From Amoebidium appalachense (taxonomy: Eukaryota; Ichthyosporea): 64,000 bases of DNA. The first letter of the stretch is position 1, and each line of letters begins with the position of its first letter. The notes under the pieces were generated by a model that searched no databases, was not told the DNA's origin, and saw nothing but the letters and a program-made list of their open reading frames with translations. This document shows positions 1 to 21,632 of the stretch, in pieces. Position numbers and translations under genes: made by a program. The DNA lies in NCBI GenBank assembly GCA_963693365.1, contig CAVNZM010000014.1, positions 5,208,001-5,272,000 of the forward strand. Direction: 5' to 3'.

Positions 1-850
1 TGAACACGCCATCTTATTGATACATTCGCGTATTGATACACTGCCGGTCCTGCACAATACTATAGGGGCGCAGCTAGATGTCCCTCCATACCTATATATA
101 AATGAATACGCGCGACACCATATATGGTAACTTACTAATCAAACTACCGTATAAATGCACCTCACATGTTAACCTCTTGAGGACCGTAATTTTCACGAGA
201 TCGACATCTAGTCAACTGACATCGACATGAATCAGTTTGTGCTCTAATGTGAGCATGAAGTTGATAGGAACTAGCCAAATAAAAATAGCACGGGATTAGA
301 TTATACACTTATTCTTCGTCTCATGCAAAAAAAAAAATTGAACTTTACCCTAATAACGATACCTTGTATATGGTGTAACTACAAAGGGTGCTTGCCAACT
401 TGACGAGTCAATGTCGACATCGAAATGCTGTCAATGCAATCTTCTGATTGGACCATCCTGAAAATGGCTCCGAATGGCAAAACATGATTGGTCGGCTCAG
501 TCGACAGTCGATGGCAACTACAACTTTTCTCAAAATCTCGAAAGTCACTTCAGAAACAGATATGAAAGTATACGAAATGATGATATTTTCCACAAATCAT
601 CTTAGTAACATATGTAGGTAAGATATGTCATATACCTGTCGGCATATGCAATCTATTTGATCTTTTCCTATCGATTTTGAGCCGCAATAGAGTTGTTTAG
701 GCCTAGGTCGGGACCCGTCCAAATCAATTAGTCCGGGCCCCAAGAGGTTCATATTATTATGGCTGAAAAACGGGGATGTATTAAACGCACGGGACCCCTG
801 TAATGCACCTGCACAAACACATTGTTAGTACACACACACATGGCACACAC
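1..850. other. Non-coding or unassigned left edge
   Basis: AT-rich sequence without a convincing coding exon. The minus-strand RING gene ending at 851 with a GT donor should continue into this stretch or beyond the window, but I could not identify its next exon. Confidence 0.5.
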
Positions 851-1822
851 CTGCTTGAAGTCCGTGTCCGACACTATGTCGTAGATGAGTGTCCGGTATG
901 ACGACTTGCACATGGGGCACAGGCGGGAGTTTTCCGACCACTGAAGGATGCAGATATAGCAGAACTCATGTGCACGGCAGTCAAGGAAATACCAACACAT
1001 TATAGGGTGAAAGAGAGGGGAGAAGGATGTAGTGACAAGTAAACGAGACCGGGGGGGGGGGGGGGGGGGTCGCAGCGAATGAAAAATATGTGTATTGATC
1101 AACGGAAAAGAGCATTTTGATATATAAGAAAGTTCCCGGGGGGGGGGGGGGGGGGGGGGGGGGAGTCTTAGATAGCACGATGAAAGGGTGTTTGGGGATG
1201 TATGTTGCTTGGTTTGAAAAGCTTTGGGGGGAAGAGGGGGGGGGGGGGGGGGAGGGTTTGAATGCGGAACACGGTACGAAGTACGCATACACGATGAGAG
1301 GGAAGCATGGTGCAGGACACATGCAAGGGTAAACATCCAAGTATGCAACATCAGCCATGCGCACAGTGTGCGTCATAAGCAAAGCCCATCCTCCGAGAGG
1401 GGGGGGGGGGGGGGGGGGGGGGGGTGCGTGTGTGTGTGTGGGTCTGTGCAAATGCAAGCGTACATGCATGTGTGCAAGTGTAAGTGGTGATTTGTGTGGT
1501 GTTGAGTGTTAGTGTATGAGTCCGAATGTGTGTGGTGTAAGCGTATGTATGCGCAAGACTGCACGCTTGCGTGTTCATGTGTGGGCCAATGAATGAACAG
1601 TTCGGTCGGTAAGCGGTGGATGGGAGGGGGGGGGGGGGGGGGGGGAGCGGTGCACGCAGAGGCCCGTGTGTGTGTGTGTGTGCGTGTGTTCAGTGTTTGT
1701 GTAATCTGGACATGTGTCCGTGCATGCTGGTGTGTCTGTGTATGCATGTGCATCTACTTGTGTGTGTGCAGGAGAAAGAGAACGTGTGGTCTGTATGTGT
1801 GTGTGTGTGTGTGTCTGTGTAT

Positions 1823-1855
<33 letters not shown>

Positions 1856-2060
1856 GGGGGGGGGGGGGGGGGGGGGGGGAGGGGTGAAGTCTTCCTCAGG
1901 GGGAGGAGGGGTTGTCATAAATATGGGTGGATATGAAAGCACTTGTCCAGGCATGTTCGAGTGCTGAAGTCCTCCAAGCAGATGGGGCATCTTTCTCTCT
2001 CTGGGCTGGGCACATCGGAGGCAGCGGCACTTTTTCCATCTTCACTTTCGGTTGTGACCA
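851..2060 (-). CDS. RING-finger E3 ligase, TOPORS-like (partial, two exons)
   Basis: Two minus-strand exons, 2060-1935 and 969-851, join into one perfect C3HC4 RING finger. The first exon carries [16 protein letters not shown] and the C of the CxH. The second completes [19 protein letters not shown] and CPMC, followed by a tail ending in SDTDFKQ. The spacing is C-x2-C-x12-C-x-H-x2-C-x2-C-x10-C-x2-C, the full zinc-binding set. The WSEN and DTDFKQ context resembles the TOPORS family of nuclear E3 ubiquitin/SUMO ligases (family assignment inferred). A Ser/Glu-rich segment precedes the RING. The first exon has a normal CAG acceptor at 2061 and the second ends CAG/GTGTGT. The start codon and the rest of the gene were not found, so this is only the RING core. 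The separating intron looks U12-type (separate entry). Confidence 0.85.
970..1934 (-). other. Putative U12-type AT-AC intron splitting the RING domain
   Basis: No GT-AG pair restores the RING frame here. An AT-AC pair does so exactly. The donor at 1934 reads ATATCCACCC, with the U12 ATATCC core. The branch-site candidate TTCCTTGAC at 988-980 matches the U12 consensus TTCCTTRAC, and its branch A at 981 lies 11 nt from the terminal AC at 971-970. Joining C (1935) to AT (969-968) creates the RING histidine codon. The intron body is filled with C-runs, CA tracts and a dispersed repeat. Confidence 0.8.
1255..1400 (-). repeat. Dispersed intronic repeat family 1, copy in the RING gene intron
   Basis: Read on the minus strand, this ~130-bp segment runs from a C-run through GCTTATGACGCACACTGTG, then CGTGTATGCGTACTTCGTAC and TGTTCCGCATTCAAAC, into another C-run. 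The same order of words recurs in cortactin introns at 41690-41825 and, partly, at 41326-41382. It lies in the same sense orientation as the host transcript in both genes. Confidence 0.75.
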
Positions 2061-3148
2061 CTGCAAAAGGACAAAGAACAATGATCCGTGTCAGAAATGT
2101 TAAGTTTGCTTGATGTTCGTTTACGGGTATGTAAAAGAATTTGTTGTGACTGCTGAATACCTACAGAGATACACAGAGAGAAGAGCGATGATCCGTGTAA
2201 AACAGGTTGCTACCCATATATATGATGTTCAGTTGCAGATGTTTAAAGAATTTGCCAGCATCTAAGTATATTAAGGAGCACTATGCTGTCTTTGCAATGA
2301 TGAATTTCAAATATGGCTCTTACTTGACCTTCTGTGCTTCTATCACCTTGCCCCTTCCCCCCCCCCCCCCCCCCCCCCCCCTTCCCCCCCCCGGCCTTCC
2401 CCTCCAACCCACCCACCCACCCACCCACCACCACCACCACCACCACCCCCTTCCTCTCGTTCCCCCTCCCCCCCCCAAAAAAAGGCCTAAACCCCCCCCC
2501 CCCCCTTCCCCCCCCCACTAAATAAGATACCAAGTGCAACCGGAGATCTTGCTCCTGGTCCAGGAAAGAAACGAGCAACAAGAGCGGAGGGAACGCAACC
2601 CGAGGTGGAGGGTTGTGTGGGAACGGGGGGGGGGGGGGGGGAGGAGGAGGGGGGGAGGACGGGGACCGGGGCCGGGGGAGATGAGCATAACCCAAGTGCA
2701 AGTACAGCACAGAAAGTTCCATCCCATCACCTAAAATTAAGGGGAAAAGCTCGAAACATTGACTTTCACTAAGACAGCCTATTCACAACAAGGTGAAACT
2801 GGTCTCGCTAGGAGCAGTTCGAGCACGAGAAAGCTCAAAGTGACAAAAAATTCACCCAGCTTACACCTCTTTTCGTGTGCCTAAGAATGTAATCGAGGAC
2901 CCTACGATTGAAATCACAGCAAAAGCCACCCGCCTTTGCAAGAACAGAACAGAGCAGATCGAAGTCAACACATAGAAAGCCGTACAAAGTTGGAGGCCTC
3001 GATCCTTGCATTCACACACAAGAGAGAGCAAGCACACACACGCGCACATACACACACTAATAGAGTAGGAGCGGGGGGGGGGGGGGGGGGGGGGGGTTTG
3101 GAGCGAAGGAGAATGAGACACACAGAGAGAGAGGGGGGGGGGGGGAGG

Positions 3149-3188
<40 letters not shown>

Positions 3189-4005
3189 AGAAAGAGAGAG
3201 GGAAAGAGAGAGAGAGGGAGGGAGGAAGGGAGGGAGAGAGGGAGGGGGCGGAGAGAGCGAGAGACAAGCGCGCAAGGACACGCGCACGAGCACACACGCA
3301 CACACACAAGCACAGGTCCATGAATGCAAGTGCACACGCGCAACAGGTACCCACAAGCGCGCGAATTTATACACACGCGCACGCACACGCAACAGCACAC
3401 GCACACGCACATGGATAAAAGCGTGATCACTCATACAAGAGTATACATAAATTACGCTGAGACACACGCGCCAATATTTGCACACACCCACAAAGCCACA
3501 AACACAGACACGGAGTCGAACACCTACCCTCTTGCGGCAATCCCAACTTGTCAGACATAATTCCTGAAGGGGCCACCAGACCGATATTTGTGTGTCAAAG
3601 CCTCTGGTGCTACTTCATTCTACGCTAAGCAGGTAGGTTCAATGGTCACCCAGATCCAGGAACGAATTTTGAAGGAAAGAAAAAGACAGTCAAGATGCGT
3701 TGTAACAACAAATTTCCCTGTAGTTCTCCAGCTACAAGACACTCAAAGTATCGATACATGCCATGTGATGCTTAAAATAAAGATTGTTTTTTCGAGTTCC
3801 AACTCTTCATCCGTGAGAACATCGTGAAAATCAGAGTGAAAATCTTGTCGCGTGCATGCATGGAAGCTCTGCTGACTGGTGACGTAGCGTGACGTCATGC
3901 TTTTTTTCAATTTTACGCAAAAAAAGTGGTGCGCATTTAGCCAATCAGTGTGCATGTGAAAGAAGATAAATTCCAGCCAGAAGTCGAACTCGGACGTCGA
4001 CGTCG
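2061..4005. other. Low-complexity intergenic/intronic stretch
   Basis: C-run and ACC-rich block at 2356-2520, G-run block at 2625-2680, and GA-rich and CA-rich microsatellites at 3077-3420. Upstream exons of the minus-strand RING gene could lie here but none was recognised. Long proline, serine-leucine or histidine-threonine reading frames here are products of the repeats. Confidence 0.6.
3880..3950. promoter_or_regulatory. CRE and CCAAT cluster
   Basis: A perfect palindromic CRE, TGACGTCA, lies at 3890-3897 beside a half-related TGACGTAG at 3880-3887. AGCCAATCA follows near 3940-3948. The arrangement looks like a promoter core but could serve either direction; no clear TATA box accompanies it. 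Confidence 0.4.
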
Positions 4006-4494
4006 TCAGAAAACCTTCAGAGTTCTCCTCGTCCATCTGTCTGTCGCTTCTCCTATTTTGCGTTTTCGTTTTTTCTTTTGGTTAGACTTCTCTGATAGCT
4101 TACCTGCCTTCATTTTTTGCTCTAGAAAGCTTTGTATTCGAGTTGCTGCACATGCGCTGGCAGATACCAAGAAGCCAGTCCTATCACTGTTGAACTGTGA
4201 GACGAAGAACTTCAAATGTACACTAAAATTATCTAGAGTTGGTGTTTTCACAGTTTGATGCAATGTCTCTGGCACCCACTTATAAAAAGAGAAAACCCCC
4301 TTCACAGTCCGGCGATAATCATTTCTCTCTTTGCCTTCGGTGTAGATTCTGAAGACACTCAGCTGGTGGCGCTCATTGTACAACGTTAACGTGTCCCTGC
4401 AGGGTGAGTGGTGTGCAGTGACATAGGCTGCACTGGGCTGATGTTCAGTATCAGAGTATCTACCAGTAAACTTCTTTTTGCACTTATATGACAT
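4006..4494 (-). CDS. Hypothetical ORF, 162 aa (weak)
   Basis: An uninterrupted minus-strand frame starting at ATG 4494-4492 encodes a mixed-composition protein unlike the repeat-derived frames nearby. It has a basic KKKRKRK cluster near the C terminus that would fit a nuclear localisation signal. No family was recognised. It could be a real small gene divergent from the plus-strand gene at 4921, an exon, or chance. There is no splice or promoter evidence. Confidence 0.25.
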   Translation of the reverse strand: MSYKCKKKFTGRYSDTEHQPSAAYVTAHHSPCRDTLTLYNERHQLSVFRIYTEGKERNDYRRTVKGVFSFYKWVPETLHQTVKTPTLDNFSVHLKFFVSQFNSDRTGFLVSASACAATRIQSFLEQKMKAGKLSEKSNQKKKRKRKIGEATDRWTRRTLKVF

Positions 4495-4920
4495 TTCCTA
4501 GCTTATTTGTAATGGGAAGGGATCTACGGATATAAGAGAAGACACTGTGGGTGCACGTTTTGCTCTGCAGAAAAGACTCAGGTGAAATTTTGTCTGTAAT
4601 CATGATGTGAAGGTGTTATTCGGAGAGACAATTACTCAGCCATACTAGCTAACTACACGACTCTAAAGAAGCTTTTTGATACTATCTTTACTATTTTTCG
4701 TGGGGTTTCTTTAAGTCTACCAACTTTTAATAAGCTAAAACAATAAATTCACACAAAAATATAAAACAAGCAGCTTGCCAGAAGAAGCCGCAAGACTCAA
4801 TTTGGGTGGATCCTAGCCTAGTTTACACATGGATTTTTTCAGATCTCCAGTAATAATTGCATTTCTTCGAATATCGGAGAGCCGACCAAGCATAACTTGC
4901 GAGAGCCAAAAAGAACCAAC

Positions 4921-7900
4921 ATGACCACGTTGAGCCCATTCATTCTAGCACTCAAAACTCATTCTACACAGATGGACAACCAAGCCAAGCCGGAGATAGG
5001 GAGCGATGCCGACTATGCTCTGAACCTTGCCTGGTATACAAACGACAGTGAGGTGGATCTCCGTTGGCTGGTGAGTGCAAGATACAACCGATACCAACCA
5101 CACCGCTTCCTATCAGTGTATGTGTGTCCAGCCGGATTTTTGTCACGGTTTATGGTTGACAAAAGCTGCCCGCTCATGATCAGTGCTGGAAGAAAAAAAA
5201 ACGAGAATAATTGTCACATTCCTCTTTTCGTTGATATGTTTTTTTTTTTGGGTAAGCACGGTGTCCAAGAGTGGGCCTGGTGCAGCTGGCCTCGTGTGTG
5301 TTCTGTCGACAGTTTGTTTCCACCCATTTCCCTGGCCCGAATTGCATTTTGATTAATGCTTAATTGGTGATTTAGAAAGTAGCCCAGGCATATTAAAAAA
5401 CGTGTTCTAGTTGCTGCGGACATGACCTTCTGCCCGCCTGAAGGTTATGCCAATTTTTGTGTTGTGTGTGTCCGTGTTGTTGTCTCGGAGTCCCCGTCGA
5501 GGTCACAGTTGTGGATGGGGGGGGGGGGGGGGGGGTCTATTGATAATCAAAGATTGCTATAGCTTCCATATCATCTGTACAACTGACAGTAAAACCAGAT
5601 TTTTAGTTTTAAGTGCTTTAAAAAATCTGAGGCTGTACGGAAGGGCACAGAGCTATACTATGTACAGTACAGCCTTGAAATATAAAACCGTGTGCTTTAT
5701 ATTTTTCCAGGCATTGTTGAATGCCGGACTTGATAAATAACTGGAATAACATCTCTCAAAACGTCTCTCCCCCGCCAGCCCCTGCCTGAGCCTGCATCAG
5801 GGCGGAAAGAAGGAATGAGGATCTCCTCTTCAAGCATCCTGAGTGGCCGTCGACCAACAAGCCAGGCTAGCACGTCGGTATGTCATGCATCCGCATGGCA
5901 TGGTTTCCCACTTCAGTAGTGAACCAATCAAATTGAAGTACTGGCACGGTTTAAAAAAAAAACAAAAAATCAAAAGACATAAAGCATCCCGGAATACCAT
6001 AAGTTATGGTCGACTTGTGGGTAATACTAAAGTTGCTAAGGCTTAGGTCATGCGTATTCTCGTTGTGGTTTATGAATCATCAAATCATGGCGCTATGGTA
6101 CCTATGGTACAATGGCGTTACACTCTGCTTGCTGATTGAAGCTTCACGCTGGGGTGTGTGCCGCTGTGCCACTCCCGTTGCAGTCGAGGTGGGTGTCACC
6201 TGATGTTGGACCCCCCAGGGGAAGCTCTTTCCAACCAAGATGATTTGTCAAACCCGGCTGATCATGTGGGTGGTTTGTGTTTGTTTTGCAGAGAACAGCT
6301 GTGACCCCACAGAAACCTGCCTTCCACCGGTCTCGCTCCATGCCGGGTGGAGACGATGCAGTTGATGGCTCCCTGAACTCTCCTTCACCAGAGCACAAAG
6401 GTAACCCATGCATGTGTGAGCATTTAGTTTAGTAGTGGATGCCTTCAAACCCGCCCCAAATTGTTTGTGTGGTTGCTAATTAGATAGTGCTGTTTCAGCC
6501 TCGTTTAAGACTGATTTTGCATGGCCATCAGTAGGACACCCCGGGGGGAGGGGGGGGGGGGGGGGGGGGGGGGGGGACACTAGCAATACTAATTCACTGG
6601 TATACCTTTGGGGGGCCCCCGGGGCCGGGGGATTCGAACTGGGCCCGGCGGGAGGGGGGGGGGGGGGGGGGGGGGGGGGACCTTTATGAGGGGTTGGCGC
6701 TACACGTGCCGGGCTACTAGGTTACCTTTCATTTAGGCTACCATACCTTTTTGGATCAGATTCATAATGAATTTTTTTCTTGTCAAATAATTGGATTCAA
6801 CGTCCCCTACAGGTGGTCTGAAGGGACTCAATGACCTGACGGGGGGTTTGGCGACTATGCGCAGCAAGGCAACAACAGCGTATGCTTACACCAAGGTCAC
6901 GTTTATACATGGACATGTGTTCAAATTAGGTGTGTTTGTGAGAATAAAACAAGTTTCGGAATCTGTGATAAGTCGGGTACAACCTCAAGACTACCTGTCG
7001 GACCAGTATACGGAGAAGGGTCAACCTGGAATCAAATTCGAATTCACTCATCTGAGTTGCCAGTGGCATAAAGGTAGCCAAGCATTTTTTAGGTTGTTTT
7101 AAATTAAAGAATAATTAGGAAACACTCGCCCTGCCTAAGCCGGTAGGTTTACATACATGTGTACACAAAATATCGTATGGTTAGCAAATAGGTCTGACAC
7201 AGGCAATTTTTGCAGGCAGCTTTCTCGGCCTTGAACAGCGGAGATGCACTGCGAAAGCAGTCGTCTGCAAGCTCACCCCTGTTCGAGCATGGCAAGGTGC
7301 TTGCCGAAGCCTCTCGGAGTAGCCCCCTGGTGACCTCAGGTGTGTACTGCACTATACGTACGGCCATGGCCATGTGCACCTCTATCCCCACCCCCCCCCC
7401 CCCTCTCACGCCCTTCCTCCCCCCCCCCCCCCCCCTCCCCTTCCCACCACCACCACCATATGGCATGAGTGCACCACCACACCACTAAGTATGCCTTCCC
7501 CACCCCCTCACCCTCCACCCAGACTCTCCCCGGTGCACGGTTCTTACTTTCCAATCATCAAAGTCTCATGCGTACCATGGCTTGAAAAGACATAAAAAGC
7601 TTTCCGGATATCGATCCTCACCCTTCCTGGCATCTAACTTTATCTCTTTAGAAAGGCAAGTGGAAGGGGGGTTGTGTGTGTGTGTGTGCTGCTGCTGCTG
7701 CCGCTGCTGCTGGTGGTGGTGGTGGTGGTGGGGGGGGGGGGGGGGGGGACATGTGTACACAATGTACCATGCGCCGTAAATCAATCTGACATTTGGCGCT
7801 TGCAAGTCTCAGGCTAGGTAAGAAAAACCACAGACACAGATTATTAACTTACTTCTACCGCCAGGCAATAGTGGTTACATGCCTCGTGGAGTGGGCCCGG

Positions 7901-9237
7901 GCCATCTGCTCAACACTCATTCCGAAGGTGCATTGCAGTACATCGGGACGGACATGTTCGACGGACTCTCATCCCCGGTGTCTAGTTCCATGTCCGATCT
8001 GCACGTCCTCTCCCCGATTGCAAGTTCAAACAGCGAAACCCCATGCACGACACCTCGCAAGACAGACAGTACCGCGAGGTAAGTCTATAATGCAACGGCG
8101 ATTGGTAATGTTTGCCCGAAAAATTCCCTTTGATATTGAATTTGACTGAAAGCAACATGTGAAACATGGTATATTCCTACTTTTTAAATTGTTTTTTATT
8201 TGGAGCCAGTCCAAATTTCATCTCAAGGGGGGGGAGTCGAGGCCATCATGGTACAATATTGCCAATGCTGTGGTAATGCATTTTCAAGTTATTTCCAATT
8301 ACACCCAGCTCGCGCCAGACATCGAGTTCAGAAGAGCCAGCAGCCACCCCCACCACCCCGGTGCACAACAGCAAGAAGCAGCCCAGAACCAGATCCAAGC
8401 CCGAACTCTCTGCTGCCGAGCACATGATCTCTCTGTTTGCTGTGTCAAGTGGCAACAGCGGGTCTGCCCCAAGCATGCGCTTCTATCGGAATTCAAACCT
8501 GCCCTTTGTTCCGGCGTCTCCCCCTGACTCCCCCCTGTTGCTTCTCCCCGTGCAATGCTGGCGGCAATGTCGTTTCGCCAAGGCCGCAAAACATATGCTG
8601 GACGACCAACCGGGAAGGTGTGTGTGTGACTGTACGTAGTGGGGAGGAAAGGAGCTTGCGGAGAGGGGAAAGGAAGGCGGCGGCGGGGGGGGGGGGGGGG
8701 GGGGGGGGAGATGTCATTGCAATCGAATATCCTTTAACGCTGAGCTCACCATAGTGCTCTATTATGAAGAGAAACGGCAAAACAATAGTGTTTTGGCTAT
8801 ATTACGTATATATACTTTCACATTTAACAAGGTTTTTAATCTTTTATTGTGTGCTAAAACCACCCGGTTCTGCCCAACAGGACAAGGCTGTTAGCAGCAC
8901 CTCGGGCGGCAGACATGGCATTGACCACCCACTCACAGTGTCTGGGATGGCCGTGACCTTCAGCTTCGAGTCTATCGGGGAATCTGATGAAGTCTTTGAT
9001 GAAGGTAATTATCATACTAGTAGCACTCCCCCTTTCCCCTCAAATGATGGCAGACTGCATGCAGCTGACACATGTTTCTGTATTCCCGTTGCAGAAACCG
9101 AACCCGAGCCGAACGAAGCGACCTCTCAGACTGGCACACTGCGTCCCGCCCCACCCTTCGGCAAGCGTTACGGTCGGGCCTCAAGCAACCCTTCTGTGCG
9201 CCTACACACAATACTTGACGATTACCATGACAACTGA
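4921..9237 (+). CDS. Uncharacterised 451-aa Ser/Pro-rich protein, nine exons
   Basis: Proposed join: 4921-5070, 5779-5877, 6292-6400, 6813-6879, 7203-7339, 7865-8078, 8309-8621, 8881-9004, 9095-9237. All phases agree and give one 451-aa frame ending TGA. Most donors are good (GTGAGT, GTATGT, GTAACC, GTATGC, GTAAGT, GTAATT). Exon 7's donor is less certain because several GT dinucleotides overlap. The N-terminal 50 residues look globular and end NDSEVDLRWL. The rest is low-complexity, Ser/Thr/Pro-rich and probably disordered. RSRSMP at residues 96-101 matches the 14-3-3 mode-1 consensus RSxSxP, and a C-terminal RASSNP is similar. An acidic patch (SDEVFDEETEPEPNE) lies near the C terminus. No known family was recognised, and upstream coding exons are not excluded. 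A phosphorylation-regulated 14-3-3 client is plausible but inferred. Confidence 0.75.
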
Positions 9238-10960
<1,723 letters not shown>

Positions 10961-11388
10961 ATGAGAGCGGCTCGCACACTGCTACCGTGCGTCAACTTGG
11001 TCCGGCGCCTTCGGAGTGAGTGGGCGGAGAAGTGGGGGGTAGTGTGTGGGGGGGGTGCTACGTAACCGGTGAAAACGAGTCATGACTTTGATGCGCGCTT
11101 AAGCAATCTTACGAAGTCTTGGTTTGCCAAACCAGCCAGTAGGAAGACCGGTTACATAGTAACAAGACATTCCATTGTCACAGACTTGCACATACGTACA
11201 CATGTGTAGAAGAGGTTGATGCCAGACCTATTCACTTGATGGTTACAAACGAGTTGTGCAGCTGATGTTAGCGAGGAAAAAGAAAGAGAAACACTGGAGC
11301 AAGAGGTTGAGCCAGTTAAACTTCTAAGATACAGCAAGGCGAAAAAAGGGACGTTCCTTCGTGCTGGCGATTTCGAACCTGCCACAAC

Positions 11389-18899
<7,511 letters not shown>

Positions 18900-20361
18900 C
18901 TATGCCGTTGCACTTGACCCGGCCCGCTTTTCCTTTTCCGTACTCTTCCTTTCCAGTGTAGGTGCCTGGCACACCTTCTTATGCGCCTTCCAGTGGTTTC
19001 TCTGGCAATCAATACCACAGTAATACTCCTTTCGGCACACTGAACATTTCTTCAATCCCCGTTCTAAATTGAAAAGTTGGCGACAGTTCGAGCAGGGACC
19101 CATGGTAGAAGCTTTGCTACTGCCGAGCTGCTTCACGTTGTCGCTTGGCTCGACTGGTTTGTACATTAACGTGTGATCCGTTTTTGGAGCAACGTTAATT
19201 ATGCAGTTTCCTATGACGCGTCCGCCCTTTCCCGTCGTCGTCTGTCGCGTCAAAGTCACACTCCACTTACACTTTGTTTTCTGCTCCGGTGTGAGGCTCT
19301 CGTAAAACACCAGCACTTTAACTTCCCGTGCGAACGTATCCCTCTTGTAAAGACCAAGCAGGCTGTCGATGCACATTATCTCCATCTCAACTTTTCCAAG
19401 CGACTTGTACATCTCCCGTGCTTCCATGAAAAGAGTTTCAGCCCTTTTATCGAGCCGTAGCCTCTTTTGCTGCACGCCATAATTATACACAACCCTTGCC
19501 CTTGTTTCTGGGTCTCTCACGTTTTTCACAATCACCTTCCATGCTCTCTCCGTTTCGACGTCGTCACCCAACGTTGTTGCTACATCCCCCCACGCAGGCA
19601 GGAGCTTGTCCAAGAGCGCATCATCTGGCTCCTTCAGAGCAGCATATTTGGCGACCCGGTTTGTCACTGCACCAGTCTTGTCTGCGTAAGCCGTGAAAAA
19701 AATTCTCGACCGTGCGGCAATAAACCACTGCTTGCTGCTTGATATTCGGGTGCAAATGGAATATCAGCGCCTTGCAGGCTAAACGCATCACACGCCAATC
19801 ACCCAATTTCTCAGCCGCGTTCATGCCCTTAATGAGCAGCACTACCAAATCTTCCCTCAACCTTCCACTTGTTCTCGCAAGGGTAGTATCGTAGACGTCA
19901 AAAAGCATAGGTACTCCTAGTTGGTTCACGGTTCGGTCGTCGACGTCGACCAGAAACACGAGCAGTGATAGGTCGGCGGAAACAAGGCACACCTCCCGAC
20001 ACGATTCTATGCCGTGAGGGACCTCGATGTCGCTGTCTCTTTGCCTTTTGGCTTCAAACACTTCACCGGCAATTGCGTTCGCGGCCACACCGTAAAACAG
20101 AAGTGCTGGTTTCTGCGAACTAGCACATGTTTTTTCTATTTCTCTGGTATTCCGAGCGTGTTCTTCTGGGGTCGCAGGTTCCATCAGCGTCTTTATTGTT
20201 ACACTATTGCCGAGTCTTTGTCTCTCTTTTCTTTCTCTGCTTTGGAATGTTTCACCGTACTGCATCCCAACAAAGGGGTAGTTATCAAACGTGTTGAAAT
20301 GCTTTGCCCATCCCAGAAACTCGTGAGTAAGAAACGAGTACATGGGGTATATTGCTGCCAT
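18900..20361 (-). pseudogene. Intronless MYND zinc-finger protein with one frameshift
   Basis: Minus-strand frame from ATG 20361 (MAAIYPMYSF) to TAG at 18902-18900, about 486 aa. It needs one single-base correction in the A7 run at 19696-19702 (T7 on the coding strand). Both sides are clearly coding and join as VENFF then TAYADKTGAVTNRVAKY. A C-terminal MYND finger at about residues 424-464 has every ligand: CSNC, CSVC, YYCGIDC, QRNHW, AHKKVC. A helical, TPR-like stretch (YNYGVQQKRLRLDKRAETLF) precedes it. MYND fingers bind proline-rich peptides and occur in chromatin and signalling regulators. No SET domain was recognised. The break lies in a homopolymer, so a sequencing error is as likely as a real lesion. 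The lack of introns, unlike most neighbours, may mean retrocopy origin. Confidence 0.8.
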
Positions 20362-20529
20362 TTTTCTGGGATTGATGTTGTATTTTTCTTGTAAACTGAG
20401 CTTGAGATGGCAGTGCACGAAAAATATGCCAGTAATATCTTGTACCCGGACGCCAACTGTGATCAGGCTGACCGTCACATGATAGGCGTACGCATAGCAA
20501 CGCAAGCCTGTGCCCACTGATAAGAACAT

Positions 20530-20580
20530 GCTAGCGGCCCCGCGTCTTATTGGAGGAAAAAAATATCCTCCTCGATCGCC

Positions 20581-20624
<44 letters not shown>

Positions 20625-20827
20625 TCCTAGGTCCCAGGCTCCCTCTCCCTCGGTCTCCCCATCCTCCCCCCCTGGGTGGAAATATATAGTGTACACATGT
20701 GGTGATAGCCGCGGAGTGCTAGTCGTGCCATACTATGATATTATTTTTACCGGCTCCCTGGCTTTTTTTTTTTTTTTTTTTTTTTTTTTTTGAAATGGGG
20801 TAGTTAAGTGTTTTTTTTTTTTTTTTT

Positions 20828-20858
<31 letters not shown>

Positions 20859-21007
20859 GGACACACCTCCCCCGTGAAGGGGTAGTAGGCCCCCTTCCCC
20901 CTCCCCCAGGGAGGGTCAATCCACCACCCCCCGGCTGGCTGGGGGAGGGGAGGTGGGGGGGCTGGGGGGGGGGGGGACCACCACCCCCCCCGCGTAGGCT
21001 CGCCGGA

Positions 21008-21055
<48 letters not shown>

Positions 21056-21297
21056 GAAGGGGGGACCCACGTGTATGTAGTACACCACCACCATGAGGGG
21101 GACCCACCCAAAAATGACTAGTGCTGTTAGTCTGTTTAAGTCAAAAACTTATTCAAAACACGATGGCATTGACACCTTCTCCATATCCACTAATTGGTAT
21201 CGATAGATTCAGGCCCTGGGACAGTACTATGTCATTTAGTCGCCTCCTTACTAGCTAATAGTAAGTAGTATTAGTAGAACCCCCCAGCCCCCCCCCC

Positions 21298-21333
<36 letters not shown>

Positions 21334-21599
21334 CCGCGTTAGGCAGACTCTTATAAGCCCACACTCTCAACTAGACAACAAAAACACTTTCACAAATTCT
21401 GCCCACATCACGCCCCCCACCCCCCCAACCCCACTCTCTCCCTTGATACATACAAGCAATCGCCATATAAGGGAATACCGAAAAAATGCCGACAAAGCCA
21501 ATAATTTGTGCAAGACTTTTGATTATGCCTTAACGCCCCCTTAATAGCTCCCAAAACTCGTTTGATCAAACATTACCTACCTAGAATTTTTGTTATAGG

Positions 21600-21632
<33 letters not shown>

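Noticed and set aside
970-1934. A GT-AG solution for the RING intron using the GT at 1942-1941
   Set aside because: No AG acceptor restores the frame with the CxHxxC spacing; the AT-AC pair does so exactly.
3588-3830. Possible upstream exon of the gene at 4921
   Set aside because: A plausible stretch (ASGATSFYAKQ) ends at a GTAGGT donor, but no phase-compatible join to 4921 or domain match was found.
20719-21111. Proline-rich frames that look like extracellular or formin-like linkers
   Set aside because: They translate homopolymer C-runs and change content in each frame; no domain flanks them.
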